Assembly: GCA_964371555.1 (NCBI GenBank)
Contig: CAYJMQ010000058.1
Location: forward strand, 1 to 11,598
Reading direction: 5' to 3'
Origin: CAYJMQ01 sp964371555
Lineage (GTDB): Bacteria; Bdellovibrionota; JACOXK01; 2-02-FULL-40-11
DNA length: 11,598 bases
The notes beneath the pieces are model-generated. The model made no database searches, was not told the DNA's origin, and saw nothing but the letters and a program-made list of their open reading frames with translations. Of this stretch, positions 1 to 6,592 are shown piece after piece (position 1 is the stretch's first letter; each line of letters opens with the position of its first letter). The translations under genes and the position numbers were made by a program.

Positions 1-1
1 A

Positions 2-532
2 TCGATGTTTTTTGCAATCTCAGGCGTTGCGCTCCCAAGTTTTGTAGTTGCGGCGATTCTTGTTCTGATCTTCTCTTTCTATCTCCCCTGGCTCCCTGTG
101 GGACTCTGGGATGGGGGGATTGAATATAAAATCCTGCCAACCGTCGCTTTGGGTTTGAGACCGGTCGCTATTATTGCGCGGCTGATGAGAACAAGCATGC
201 TCGATGTCATTCAAGCCGATTATGTCCGGACTGCGCGCGCAAAGGGGCTTTCTGAAGCGCCTGTCATTTTAAAGCATGTTGTTAAAAATTCCCTGATCCC
301 GGTTCTCACCATTTCCGGCCCCTTGATTGCGGGGGTCATCACCGGTTCATTTGTTATTGAGCATGTATTCGCCATTCCGGGTATGGCAAAACATTTTATT
401 CTTGCCGTTACCAATCGTGACTACACGCTCATCATGGGGGTTACGCTGGTTTACGCAGCCCTTCTGATTGTGGCAAATATTATTGTTGATGTGCTGTATA
501 TGATTGTCGATCCAAGGATCAAACTCGCATGA
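2..532 (+). CDS. oppB: Peptide ABC transporter permease OppB/DppB type, 5' truncated by window edge
   Basis: Inner-membrane permease of a peptide importer. It pairs with the OppC-type permease to form the channel energised by two cytoplasmic ATPases. About 176 residues are visible, and family members are usually about 305-340, so roughly the N-terminal 130 or more lie outside the window. The frame is open to the left edge, so the ATG at 5 is probably an internal Met. The permease coupling (EAA) loop is clear: YVRTARAKGLSEAPVILKHV followed by KNSLIPVLT. It lies between hydrophobic segments, and the protein ends in DVLYMIVDPRIKLA, the usual DPRI ending of OppB/DppB proteins. The stop is TGA at the expected place, which shows TGA works as a stop in this genome. 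oppC follows after 45 bp. Whether the substrate is oligopeptide, dipeptide or nickel cannot be told from the permease alone; the neighbouring binding protein favours oligopeptides. Confidence 0.93.
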   Translation, partial: SMFFAISGVALPSFVVAAILVLIFSFYLPWLPVGLWDGGIEYKILPTVALGLRPVAIIARLMRTSMLDVIQADYVRTARAKGLSEAPVILKHVVKNSLIPVLTISGPLIAGVITGSFVIEHVFAIPGMAKHFILAVTNRDYTLIMGVTLVYAALLIVANIIVDVLYMIVDPRIKLA

Positions 533-577
533 ATTGTCTTAACCCAAATTCAAGCGTTTATATGTTAGAGATTACGC

Positions 578-1438
578 ATGAGTAAAGAACTTGGAAAGTC
601 GCTCTGGGACGATGCCAGAAAAAGACTTTTTAAAAATAAAGTCGCCGTTGTTTCTCTTTCATTCATTCTCACCATTGTTTCCGTGGCAATTTTTGCCAAT
701 TTCATTGCCCCTTTCAGTTATGAGGCACAAAATGTTTCGAATCGCCTTGCGCCGCCGAACTGGCAGAACTGGATGGGAACAGATATTCTCGGACGTGATC
801 TCTTAAGCCGCATCCTTTATGGAGCAAGAATGTCTCTTTCCGTCGGAATCATCACCGCGTTCTGCTCACTTATTATAGGAATGATCTATGGATCGATTTC
901 AGGATACGTTGGCGGACGCCTGGATAATATAATGATGCGAATGGTTGATATTCTCTATACCTTTCCATCGCTTCTTCTCATTATTCTCATCACGCTCCTT
1001 TTTGGAAAGGGGCTCATTGGAATCTTTGTGGCGCTTACGATTGTGGGATGGGTTTCTGTGTCGAGAATGGTGCGGGGACAGATTTTACAAGTCAAAGAAA
1101 TGGCTTTTGTGGAAGCAGCCCGTTCAATTGGAACAGGTCACGCAACCATTGTGCTTCGGCATATTCTTCCCAATATTATTGGACCCATTATCGTCACACT
1201 TACATTTGAAATACCAGCCGCGATCCTATCGGAATCTTTCTTAAGTTTTATTGGCCTCGGTCTAAAACCCCCATTTAGCAGCTGGGGGACATTGGCAAAC
1301 GATGGATTTCAGGCATTTAAGAGCTTTCCAAACCTTATTATCTTCCCCGGACTCGCTATTTTCTTTACCGTGCTTTCATTTAACCTCTTGGGCGATGGCC
1401 TGCGCGACGCCCTTGACCCAAAGCTGAAGCACGGTTAA
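578..1438 (+). CDS. oppC: Peptide ABC transporter permease OppC/DppC type
   Basis: Second membrane permease of the peptide importer. At 286 residues it is full length for the family. Residues about 20-45 form the first membrane segment, in the N-terminal region typical of OppC. Then comes the signature GTDILGRDLLSRILYGAR (about 68-85), typical of OppC/DppC, followed by several hydrophobic segments. The coupling loop EAARSIGTGHATIVLRHILP contacts the ATPase in this family. The region after it, with SESFLSFIGLGLKPP and SSWGTLANDG, is also characteristic. The end DGLRDALDPKLKHG matches the DGLRDALDP ending common to these permeases. The start ATG has only a weak upstream purine run (GAG near 567), so translation may depend on coupling with oppB. 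The gene lies between oppB and oppA in one operon, with 16 bp to oppA. Confidence 0.95.
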   Translation: MSKELGKSLWDDARKRLFKNKVAVVSLSFILTIVSVAIFANFIAPFSYEAQNVSNRLAPPNWQNWMGTDILGRDLLSRILYGARMSLSVGIITAFCSLIIGMIYGSISGYVGGRLDNIMMRMVDILYTFPSLLLIILITLLFGKGLIGIFVALTIVGWVSVSRMVRGQILQVKEMAFVEAARSIGTGHATIVLRHILPNIIGPIIVTLTFEIPAAILSESFLSFIGLGLKPPFSSWGTLANDGFQAFKSFPNLIIFPGLAIFFTVLSFNLLGDGLRDALDPKLKHG

Positions 1439-1443
1439 CTCAT

Positions 1444-1450
1444 GGGAGGT
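1444..1450 (+). promoter_or_regulatory. Strong Shine-Dalgarno of oppA
   Basis: GGGAGGT lies four bases before the ATG at 1455 and fixes that start. It is much stronger than the site of oppC, which fits a binding protein being made in excess over its permeases. Confidence 0.8.
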
Positions 1451-1454
1451 AAAT

Positions 1455-2975
1455 ATGAAAAATAAATCGATCGTAATTTTTATGATTGTCGCCATTTCCG
1501 CCGCCTTTTTCTTCTTTATTAAAAAACCCTCTAAAATCACCCAACTCGAAGAGTTCCGCTTCCAAATCACAGCAGATCCCCCATCGCTTGACTGGTCGCT
1601 TGCCACAGACCACGTTTCAGCAGACATCCTCTTTAATCTGATGGAAGGATTGATTCAATATGATGAAGATCTAAATCCAACTCCAGCCCTCGCAGAACGG
1701 TGGAGCGTTTCTTCCGACGGAAAGCGCTACACCTTTCACTTGCGAAAAGGGGTCTTGTGGAGCGATGGAAAACCACTCACAGCTCATGATTTTGTTTATA
1801 GCTGGCAGAGGCTGCTAAATCCCAAGACGGCAGCCGACTATGCCTATTTCCTCTACGACATCGTCAATGCAAAAGAATACAATTCAGGAAAACTCAAAGA
1901 TTTTAACCAGGTCGGCGTGCATGCAAAGGATAATGAGACATTGGTGGTAGATCTTTGGCACCCCGCTTCTTATTTTATTTCGATTCACGCGTTTTGGGTA
2001 ACTTTCCCGATGAGAAAAGATATTGTCGAAGCCCACGCAGATAAGTGGTCATCACCAAAGCATATCGTCACACTGGGACCTTTTAAACTCAATGCCTGGC
2101 AGCATGACTACAAAGTAGTTCTGGAAGCAAATCCTCTCTATTACGGCAAAAAACCCAAAATCAAATATGTGACGGCTTACGTTGTGAATGAAGATTCAAC
2201 AGCGCTTTCACTTTATGAAACGAATAAACTGGAGCTTCTAAGGAGAATTCCTTCCGTTGTCATTTTAAAATACCAGGACAAACCCGATTACCAAAATGCC
2301 CCTTATCTGCGGGGATATTACTATGGCATCAATACAAAGAAGAAACCGTTTAATGACGTACGCATAAGACATGCTTTTTCACTTGCTATTGACCGTACCC
2401 AGTTCCCGAAAATTTTGGGAGGTGGACAGATTCCCCTTCATTCCTGGGTTCCCCGGGGCATGCTTGGACATGCGGCTGATATTGGGCTCAAACACGATCC
2501 CCAAAAGGCAAGAAGACTTTTGACTGATTCGGGTTATCCGAATGGAAAAAATTTTCCACGGGTTGTGATGGCCTATGACACACGGGATGACAACAAAGTG
2601 ATTGCTGAAAATCTGCAGTCTCAATGGAAAGAAACACTGGGTATTCATTTAGAAATTGAAAACAGCGAATGGAAAGTCCACCTAAAAACCCTTGAGACCG
2701 ATCCACCTCATCTTTGGAGATTGGGGTGGGGGGCCGATTTTCCCGATCCAGATAATTTTTTGAATCTCTTTACTTCCTATTCGGGAAACAATTTCACCCG
2801 ATGGGCGAACCCAAAATACGATAAGCTGATCGAAGAGGGGGCCAAAGAACTCGGCGCTCAAAAACGGATTGTCATTTACAATCAGGCACAAAGAATTCTC
2901 ACGGAAGAAGATACGCCGATTATTCCTCTCTTTATGGAAGCACAGAATAATCTACTTAAAAATTATGGAAGATGA
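1455..2975 (+). CDS. oppA: Oligopeptide ABC transporter substrate-binding protein, probably truncated by an in-frame TGA
   Basis: Periplasmic peptide-binding protein of the extracellular solute-binding family 5. Diagnostic pieces in order: an N-terminal hydrophobic segment (residues about 5-22), ITADPPSLDWSLATD (about 36), LFNLMEGLIQYD, ALAERWSVSSDGKRYTFHLR, GVLWSDGKPLTAHDFVYSW, then GYYYGINTKKKPFNDVRIRH and AFSLAIDR in lobe II, and WRLGWGADFPDPDNFLN near the end. I see no cysteine in the N-terminal region, so it is not a lipoprotein. It is either exported by a signal peptide or held by an uncleaved anchor, and the KK directly after the hydrophobic run leaves this open. The protein stops at LLKNYGR, but the frame resumes beyond the TGA with a family-like C-terminus (next entry), so about 19 residues appear to be missing. 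Third gene of the operon. No ATPase genes follow, so oppD/oppF must lie upstream or elsewhere. Confidence 0.93.
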   Translation: MKNKSIVIFMIVAISAAFFFFIKKPSKITQLEEFRFQITADPPSLDWSLATDHVSADILFNLMEGLIQYDEDLNPTPALAERWSVSSDGKRYTFHLRKGVLWSDGKPLTAHDFVYSWQRLLNPKTAADYAYFLYDIVNAKEYNSGKLKDFNQVGVHAKDNETLVVDLWHPASYFISIHAFWVTFPMRKDIVEAHADKWSSPKHIVTLGPFKLNAWQHDYKVVLEANPLYYGKKPKIKYVTAYVVNEDSTALSLYETNKLELLRRIPSVVILKYQDKPDYQNAPYLRGYYYGINTKKKPFNDVRIRHAFSLAIDRTQFPKILGGGQIPLHSWVPRGMLGHAADIGLKHDPQKARRLLTDSGYPNGKNFPRVVMAYDTRDDNKVIAENLQSQWKETLGIHLEIENSEWKVHLKTLETDPPHLWRLGWGADFPDPDNFLNLFTSYSGNNFTRWANPKYDKLIEEGAKELGAQKRIVIYNQAQRILTEEDTPIIPLFMEAQNNLLKNYGR

Positions 2976-3032
2976 TTTCAACCAAATGCAATTGAGATTC
3001 ACATTCTTAAAAATGTATATTTGGAAAAGTAG
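2976..3032 (+). other. In-frame continuation of oppA beyond the TGA (severed C-terminal tail)
   Basis: Directly after the TGA at 2973-2975 the same frame stays open for 18 codons, reading FQPNAIEIHILKNVYLEK, and then ends at TAG (3030-3032). Family 5 binding proteins commonly end in a pattern like NYVKGWxPNxxxxxxLKxVYLEK. NYGR-stop-FQPNAIEIHILKNVYLEK aligns with this residue for residue, the stop falling on the conserved glycine. A GGA to TGA change would explain it. This is either a real nonsense mutation, a population variant or a consensus error. Confidence 0.75.
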
Positions 3033-3073
3033 TTTACCCCTTTTTGCTCTATTTCTTGAGGTGGTTAAAAAAC

Positions 3074-3106
3074 AAACGGTTTAGGTCGGGCGACCTAAAC
3101 CGTTTT
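3074..3106 (+). terminator. Rho-independent terminator after oppA, likely bidirectional
   Basis: AAACGGTTTAGGTC and its exact reverse complement form a 14-bp perfect stem around a GGGC loop (3088-3091). TTTT follows on the + strand. An A-rich run just upstream (3067-3076) would give a U tract for transcripts on the other strand. It closes the opp operon and shields the downstream region from read-through. Confidence 0.85.
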
Positions 3107-3429
3107 AATAAGGTATCGTTGTGTTGTGTAAAATTAGACAGAAGGTGTTCTTAGGATTCTTCTGTGCTGAAGAATTTTACAAAGAACAAATCTAGCAAAC
3201 AGTGTGCCAGGTTTTTCATGCCTAGAAAAACTATAAAAATAAGTAAAAACAATTAGTTGCATATATAGTCATGACTAGGCATTTCATAGCCAGGCTGAGC
3301 CAGAATGTCGAAAAAATAACAAATTTGGGCGCTTCATAACAGCACATTCAAAGTAACTACTTAATATTACACACCTATTTTAAAACTGTATTAACATTAA
3401 CCACTGCCAGATAGCGGGAGTTATTATTT
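3107..3429. other. AT-rich gene-free stretch with several short inverted repeats
   Basis: No plausible gene is present and base composition is clearly more AT-rich than the flanking genes. It holds several inverted repeats: TGTAAAATT/AATTTTACA (3127-3135 and 3173-3181) enclosing ACAGAAG/CTTCTGT (3138-3144 and 3159-3165); GTTTTTC/GAAAAAC (3211-3217 and 3225-3231); a perfect 12-bp palindrome TAGTCATGACTA (3266-3277); ATGCCTAG/CTAGGCAT (3218-3225 and 3275-3282). A 12-bp near-match pair, TGTGTAAAATTA at 3125-3136 and inverted at 3362-3373, brackets much of it. It could be the worn remains of a small mobile element or a regulatory upstream region. No target-site duplication is visible. Confidence 0.5.
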
Positions 3430-3457
3430 TTGACAATTATCTGGTGAAGATTATAAT
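3430..3457 (+). promoter_or_regulatory. Perfect-consensus sigma-70 promoter of the propeller/HAMP/coiled-coil operon
   Basis: TTGACA (3430-3435) and TATAAT (3452-3457) are both perfect and 16 bp apart. Transcription would start near 3464, leaving a leader of about 80 nt before the GTG at 3545. CCAGATA (3407-3413) and its inverse TATCTGG (3438-3444) flank the -35 box and could be a repressor half-site pair, though 7 bp in AT-rich DNA is weak evidence. The promoter strength suggests steady, high transcription of the operon. Confidence 0.8.
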
Positions 3458-3544
3458 AAAGTTATTGTGTGTGGTACGTCAGTTGGCTTGGGATAAACAG
3501 ACCATTTAAATTTTAAAGATAAAGAGAGGAAATATTAAAAAATC

Positions 3545-4783
3545 GTGAGACAGCAGGTGTTCTTTTGGAAAGCGAGTCTATGTGTGGTTCTTGTGGTTTC
3601 GGTTTTTTGCGGGATTATATTCTTCCAGAAAGAATCGAATCACAAAGAAAGACAGCTCTTTATTTTGCAGGAGCCGCCCCTTGTGGCGCTTGACCAGGAG
3701 ACATTTCAAAATGATCTCTCCTTTCAAAGAGCCGCAGTTTTGACTTCCCCATCTCTTAATTTCGAGTCGACGTTCCGGCGATTTTCAGGCCCGGCTCTCG
3801 CAATGACCTTTCACGATCCCTCCCAAAAATTGATTTTATCCCAAGGCTTTAATCTGATTCAAATTTCAATAGATCAGGGGGGAGACGTTTTTTATTCGTT
3901 GCGCGATAAGATTAACAATCCGATTGCGGCGATGACGGCTCACCCGCTGCGCCCCAATAAAATCATGGCCCTGACAGAGAACCGTGAACTCTATTTTATC
4001 CACTATCCATTCACAACTCCGCTTAAAGTTGACTTTGTAGGTGTTGTGCAATCATTGCCTTCTCAGATGAAAATTGAAGAGATGTGGACAAATCCCTTTA
4101 CCAAACATCTTCTTGTGACCCTTTCTTCTGAGAAAGATTCTCTTCTCGTTGAAATGGATGCCGAACACTGGAATCTGATTCATAAAGAGATGATTCTTCT
4201 TAAGAGTCATTTAAAAGGGGGGATCTCTTTAAGCAAACAGCTCGCTCTCGTTATAGATGACCGTTATCAGCTGCATGTCATCGATACGGAAAAGAAAGCA
4301 GTGATCGGACAATTTGTTCCCAATCCCAATTTCAGATTTGCCGATCTTTACCGGACAAAACCCTCTGGAATGACGATGCTGGAAAATCGCCTCTATTTGA
4401 CCGATGACTATAACAATCTTCTCAAGCTCTATTGGGAACCCAACCCCTTTGCTATCGTTCTCAATCGGGATCTTCAGAGAAAAAACGGAAAGATTGTCCT
4501 TCACTGGAAAACACCGAAGACCACTGAAAAGTCACTCTATTTCGCGGAACTGTCACTTTCGCCGCGAGAGTTGATCGAAAAGAAAAAAGAAAATATTCCA
4601 ACACCGGCGGTTCAAACACAGATTCCGATGGGGCCTTTGAAAAAGAGTTCTCTTGAACTTCCGCCGGCTGAAACCGCTTACCGGAGTTTCGATGTCAGTT
4701 TATTTTCAATTCACGCAAAACATGGCGGAATGCTGTCACCGGCAGTCATTTTTACGATTGATACGGAAAGGGGAATTCAATGA
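3545..4783 (+). CDS. Membrane-anchored beta-propeller-like protein of unknown function
   Basis: I do not recognise this 412-residue protein as a named family. Residues about 8-27 are a single hydrophobic segment after a short basic start, so it is anchored or secreted with the bulk outside the cytoplasm. About five spaced repeats look like propeller blades: residues 82-110 (ALAMTFHDPSQKLILSQG), 127-155 (IAAMTAHPLRPNKIMALTEN), 176-206, 225-250 (SKQLALVIDDRYQLHVID) and 272-298 (MLENRLYLTDDYNNLLKLYW). Residues about 314-406 (GKIVLHWKTP to GMLSPAVIFTI) resemble a fibronectin type III-like domain split by a charged insert. Both domain calls are inferred from pattern. Start: GTG at 3545 is the only ordinary start close to the in-frame stop at 3536-3538; AGAGAGGA (3523-3530) is 14 bases away, longer than ideal. 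The stop overlaps the next start by ATGA, so the two proteins are co-translated and may work together at the membrane. Confidence 0.85.
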   Translation: MRQQVFFWKASLCVVLVVSVFCGIIFFQKESNHKERQLFILQEPPLVALDQETFQNDLSFQRAAVLTSPSLNFESTFRRFSGPALAMTFHDPSQKLILSQGFNLIQISIDQGGDVFYSLRDKINNPIAAMTAHPLRPNKIMALTENRELYFIHYPFTTPLKVDFVGVVQSLPSQMKIEEMWTNPFTKHLLVTLSSEKDSLLVEMDAEHWNLIHKEMILLKSHLKGGISLSKQLALVIDDRYQLHVIDTEKKAVIGQFVPNPNFRFADLYRTKPSGMTMLENRLYLTDDYNNLLKLYWEPNPFAIVLNRDLQRKNGKIVLHWKTPKTTEKSLYFAELSLSPRELIEKKKENIPTPAVQTQIPMGPLKKSSLELPPAETAYRSFDVSLFSIHAKHGGMLSPAVIFTIDTERGIQ

Positions 4784-5304
4784 ATACAGCTCTTGAAATC
4801 AAAAGACCGCTATTTCGGCGAAGACAATATCTGATTAAACGCGATTTTCAATTCCGGTACATTGGGTTGCTGATTGGGATTACCTGTATCGTCTGTCTCG
4901 TCTTTGCTTTTGCTTCAAGATATTATATCAACTTGAACATTAATCCCCTGATTGAATCAGGGCTCGTTACGTCTCCGGTAGCTTCTGAACTGGCACAAAT
5001 TGAGAAACAATTTTTAAATAAAAATTTACTTATAATCTTTCTTGCGCTTGTCGCAACACTCTCTGTCGCGGGGATTTTTATCACACATAGAATCGCAGGG
5101 CCGATTTTTGCGCTGGAAAGACGGATGAAGCAAATTGCAAAGGAAGGAATCACGCAGGCCGACTTCCGGATCCGGCGAACCGATGAATTTCAGGAAGTGG
5201 CTGAGGCTTTTAATGAAATGATTGCCTCGCTCCAAAAACAGATCCAGGGATATGAGGAAAAGTTAAAGAAAGCCGAAGAAAGCAAAATGAAGAAAGCGGC
5301 TTAA
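4780..5304 (+). CDS. Two-TM HAMP-domain protein without output domain
   Basis: A small inner-membrane signalling-type protein of 174 residues. A basic cytoplasmic start (KRPLFRRRQYLIKRDFQFRYI) leads into TM1 (about 28-47). A periplasmic loop of only about 34 residues follows, then TM2 (about 82-103) and a HAMP domain (about 104-152) with the expected HRIAGPI opening and DEFQEVAEAFNEMI second helix. It ends in a charged helix likely to be a coiled coil. HAMP domains normally pass signals from membrane segments to a kinase, cyclase or methyl-accepting domain. None is present, and the stop is clean, so the output may come from a partner protein. The start is set by the ATGA overlap with the preceding gene, with AAAGGGGA just upstream. 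The next gene starts 10 bp after the stop and encodes a coiled-coil protein, a natural candidate partner. Confidence 0.9.
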   Translation: MNTALEIKRPLFRRRQYLIKRDFQFRYIGLLIGITCIVCLVFAFASRYYINLNINPLIESGLVTSPVASELAQIEKQFLNKNLLIIFLALVATLSVAGIFITHRIAGPIFALERRMKQIAKEGITQADFRIRRTDEFQEVAEAFNEMIASLQKQIQGYEEKLKKAEESKMKKAA

Positions 5305-5310
5305 GGAGGT
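5303..5310 (+). promoter_or_regulatory. Near-perfect Shine-Dalgarno of the coiled-coil gene
   Basis: AAGGAGGT begins within the stop codon of the HAMP gene. It is 4 bases from the ATG at 5315 and 10 from a second in-frame ATG at 5321, so either could be used. It predicts strong translation, possibly more than that of the two upstream genes. Confidence 0.8.
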
Positions 5311-5314
5311 TAGT

Positions 5315-5746
5315 ATGAAAATGGATAAGGAAGATCTTAAAACAAAGGGGGTGAAAATCTTGAATACATTGCGGGAAAAACTTAAAAATGGAAATTTCAG
5401 GCAGAACATCAGGCAGCTTATTCAAAAAGTTGCTGATTTCACAGTGGAAGAGAGCAAGGTTCTGTCGATCCGGGCACAGGAAGCAGGCCGTCTGACCAAA
5501 CTTAACGCGCAAAAATTTAAACTCAAAAGGGATCACGATAATATTTGCGCAGAGATTGGCAAACAGGTCATCGACTCCTCTGCAACGGGGAGCAAAGCGA
5601 ATGTGGGCGGCTCACCAAAGGTTCGGGAACTGGTCGAGAAAGCAGGTCAGATGGAACGCGATATCAAGCTCCTCGATGAAGAGATCGAATACTACAAGAA
5701 AGAGTGCGACAGTAAAATTAAGCAGATTCATAAGAAAGCTGCCTAA
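5315..5746 (+). CDS. Small helical coiled-coil protein of unknown function
   Basis: Not recognised as a named family. It has 143 residues, is highly charged and has no membrane segment or signal peptide, so it is cytoplasmic. The sequence is helix-rich: residues about 4-48, then 50-88 (AQEAGRLTKLNAQKFKLKRD, then CAEIGKQVID), a Gly/Ser-rich break (SSATGSKANVGGS, 88-100), and a second heptad-like helix 101-138 (KVRELVEKAGQMERDIKLLD and EEIEYYKKE). The two arms could fold back as an antiparallel coiled coil. It is the last gene of a three-gene operon after the HAMP protein, whose cytoplasmic tail is also predicted coiled coil, so a physical link is plausible but inferred. The 3' end lies 15 bp from the 3' end of rnpB on the opposite strand. 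Confidence 0.85.
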   Translation: MKMDKEDLKTKGVKILNTLREKLKNGNFRQNIRQLIQKVADFTVEESKVLSIRAQEAGRLTKLNAQKFKLKRDHDNICAEIGKQVIDSSATGSKANVGGSPKVRELVEKAGQMERDIKLLDEEIEYYKKECDSKIKQIHKKAA

Positions 5747-5761
5747 AACCGCATCGGAGAA

Positions 5762-6192
5762 AGTAAAGCCGATCTATAAGCCGGGTTCTGTCCTTCTACT
5801 TTTAAAGAAGGGATGATCATTCATCTGGGAGGAAAATTACTTTTCCCCTCAAGCGACATACCCGAAAGCCGGACTGATAAAAGTCCTCAAGACGGGCCGT
5901 CTCATCAAGCTTTCCTATTCTGTCTTGCTCCTGGTGGGGTTTGCCAAGCTAGAAGGGTTACCCCTCCTACTGGTGAGCTCTTACCTCACCGTTTCACCTT
6001 CACCCAAATCTAAAAGAATTAGGCTGACTACTCTCTGTTGCACTGTCCGTAGGATCATCCAATTTCTTGGTCAATTTCTTGGCCAATTTCTTGGCGATCC
6101 CCCTGGGCGTTACCCAGCACCACTGCCCTATGGAGCCCGGACTTTCCTCCCTTTTGGAATTCCAAAAGAGCGATCATCCGATCGACTTTACT
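5762..6192 (-). ncRNA. rnpB: RNase P RNA, bacterial type A
   Basis: Catalytic RNA that matures tRNA 5' ends. Conserved cores are plain on the - strand: GAGGAAAGTCCGGGCTCC and AGGGCAG near the 5' end, CAGTGCAACAGAGAG, GGGTGAAACGGTGAGGTAAG, AGATGAATGATCATCC and ACAGAACCCGGCTTATAG near the 3' end. The ends were set from P1: AGTAAAGTCGATC (6192-6180) pairs with GATCGGCTTTACT (5774-5762), 13 bp with one G-U. P2 is GGATGATC/GATCATCC (6179-6172 and 5818-5811). P3 is a perfect palindrome CTTTTGGAATTCCAAAAG (6151-6168). A P19-like hairpin CCTTCT/AGAAGG lies next to P2. The GGU motif that pairs with the tRNA CCA end is present (about 5860-5862), useful since the nearby tRNA gene encodes no CCA. The P12 arm carries three 12-nt repeats. 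No clear promoter or terminator is seen; it may be cut from an rnhA transcript. Confidence 0.97.
6060..6095 (-). repeat. Three 12-nt tandem repeats in the P12 arm of RNase P RNA
   Basis: Units CAATTTCTTGGT (6060-6071), CAATTTCTTGGC (6072-6083) and CAATTTCTTGGC (6084-6095) follow without gaps. In the RNA each reads roughly CCAAGAAATTGG, able to fold as a 4-bp stem capped by a GAAA tetraloop (the middle copy has one mismatch). GGATC/GATCC just outside (6098-6102 and 6054-6058) can close the arm. By position between the P10/P11 sequences this is the variable P12 region. Confidence 0.85.
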
Positions 6193-6592
6193 CTTCCAAT
6201 GCTTCGTCAATGGCGAGATTCGCCAGTTGATCCGCAATTTTATTTTTTTCCCGCCTAATATGATAAAAACGGTACTTAAAATTCTTCAGAAGTTCCATAA
6301 CTCCTTTGTATAACTTTTTCAACCCTTCATTTTTCACCCGGTACTCTCCACGAATCTGCCGAACCATCAGTTCAGAGTCTGAGAAAACGACGACCTCTTT
6401 AAAATGTCTTTTTTTAGCCTGGGAAAGTCCTAAGTAAAGAGCCGCATATTCTGCGGCATTATTTGTTCTTTTCCCCAAAAATTTGTGGAAGCGCGCCACT
6501 TCGTTTCCATGTTCATCCGTAATGAAAACCCCGGCGCCGCTCGGACCTGGATTTCCCCGCGCCGCGCCATCTGTGTAAATGTGACATTTCAT
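6188..6592 (-). CDS. rnhA: Ribonuclease HI family protein
   Basis: Endonuclease that cuts the RNA strand of RNA-DNA hybrids with Mg2+. It is 134 residues from the chosen start. The four acidic catalytic residues are present: D8 in IYTDGAARGNPGPSG, E48 in TNNAAEYAAL, D72 in VVFSDSELMV and D121 in NKIADQLANLA. The end HIRREKNKIADQLAN resembles the compact RNase H-like subfamily rather than E. coli RnhA, which has a longer handle and GHxGHxxN near there. A longer in-frame start at 6634 exists, but the ATG at 6592 overlaps the upstream TGA as ATGA and puts the first strand (MKCHIYTDG) at the N-terminus as usual. I see no Shine-Dalgarno, so translation is probably coupled to the zinc-ribbon gene. 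The stop TAA (6190-6188) lies inside the 5' strand of the rnpB P1 helix. Confidence 0.94.
   Translation of the reverse strand: MKCHIYTDGAARGNPGPSGAGVFITDEHGNEVARFHKFLGKRTNNAAEYAALYLGLSQAKKRHFKEVVVFSDSELMVRQIRGEYRVKNEGLKKLYKGVMELLKNFKYRFYHIRREKNKIADQLANLAIDEALEE

Noticed and set aside
2973..2975. TGA recoded as glycine (as in Gracilibacteria and SR1) or as another amino acid
   Set aside because: oppB and the zinc-ribbon gene end at TGA exactly where their families end, so TGA is a stop here.
2869..3084. 71-codon open frame overlapping the oppA 3' end in another frame
   Set aside because: No family-like sequence; the oppA frame carries the recognisable residues up to and beyond the TGA.
6060..6095. 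CRISPR-like array from the three short repeats
   Set aside because: Units are 12 nt and directly joined with no spacers, and lie within an RNase P RNA helix.
5813..6258. Short open frames on both strands between the coiled-coil gene and rnhA
   Set aside because: They lie within RNase P RNA, whose conserved cores and helices explain the sequence.
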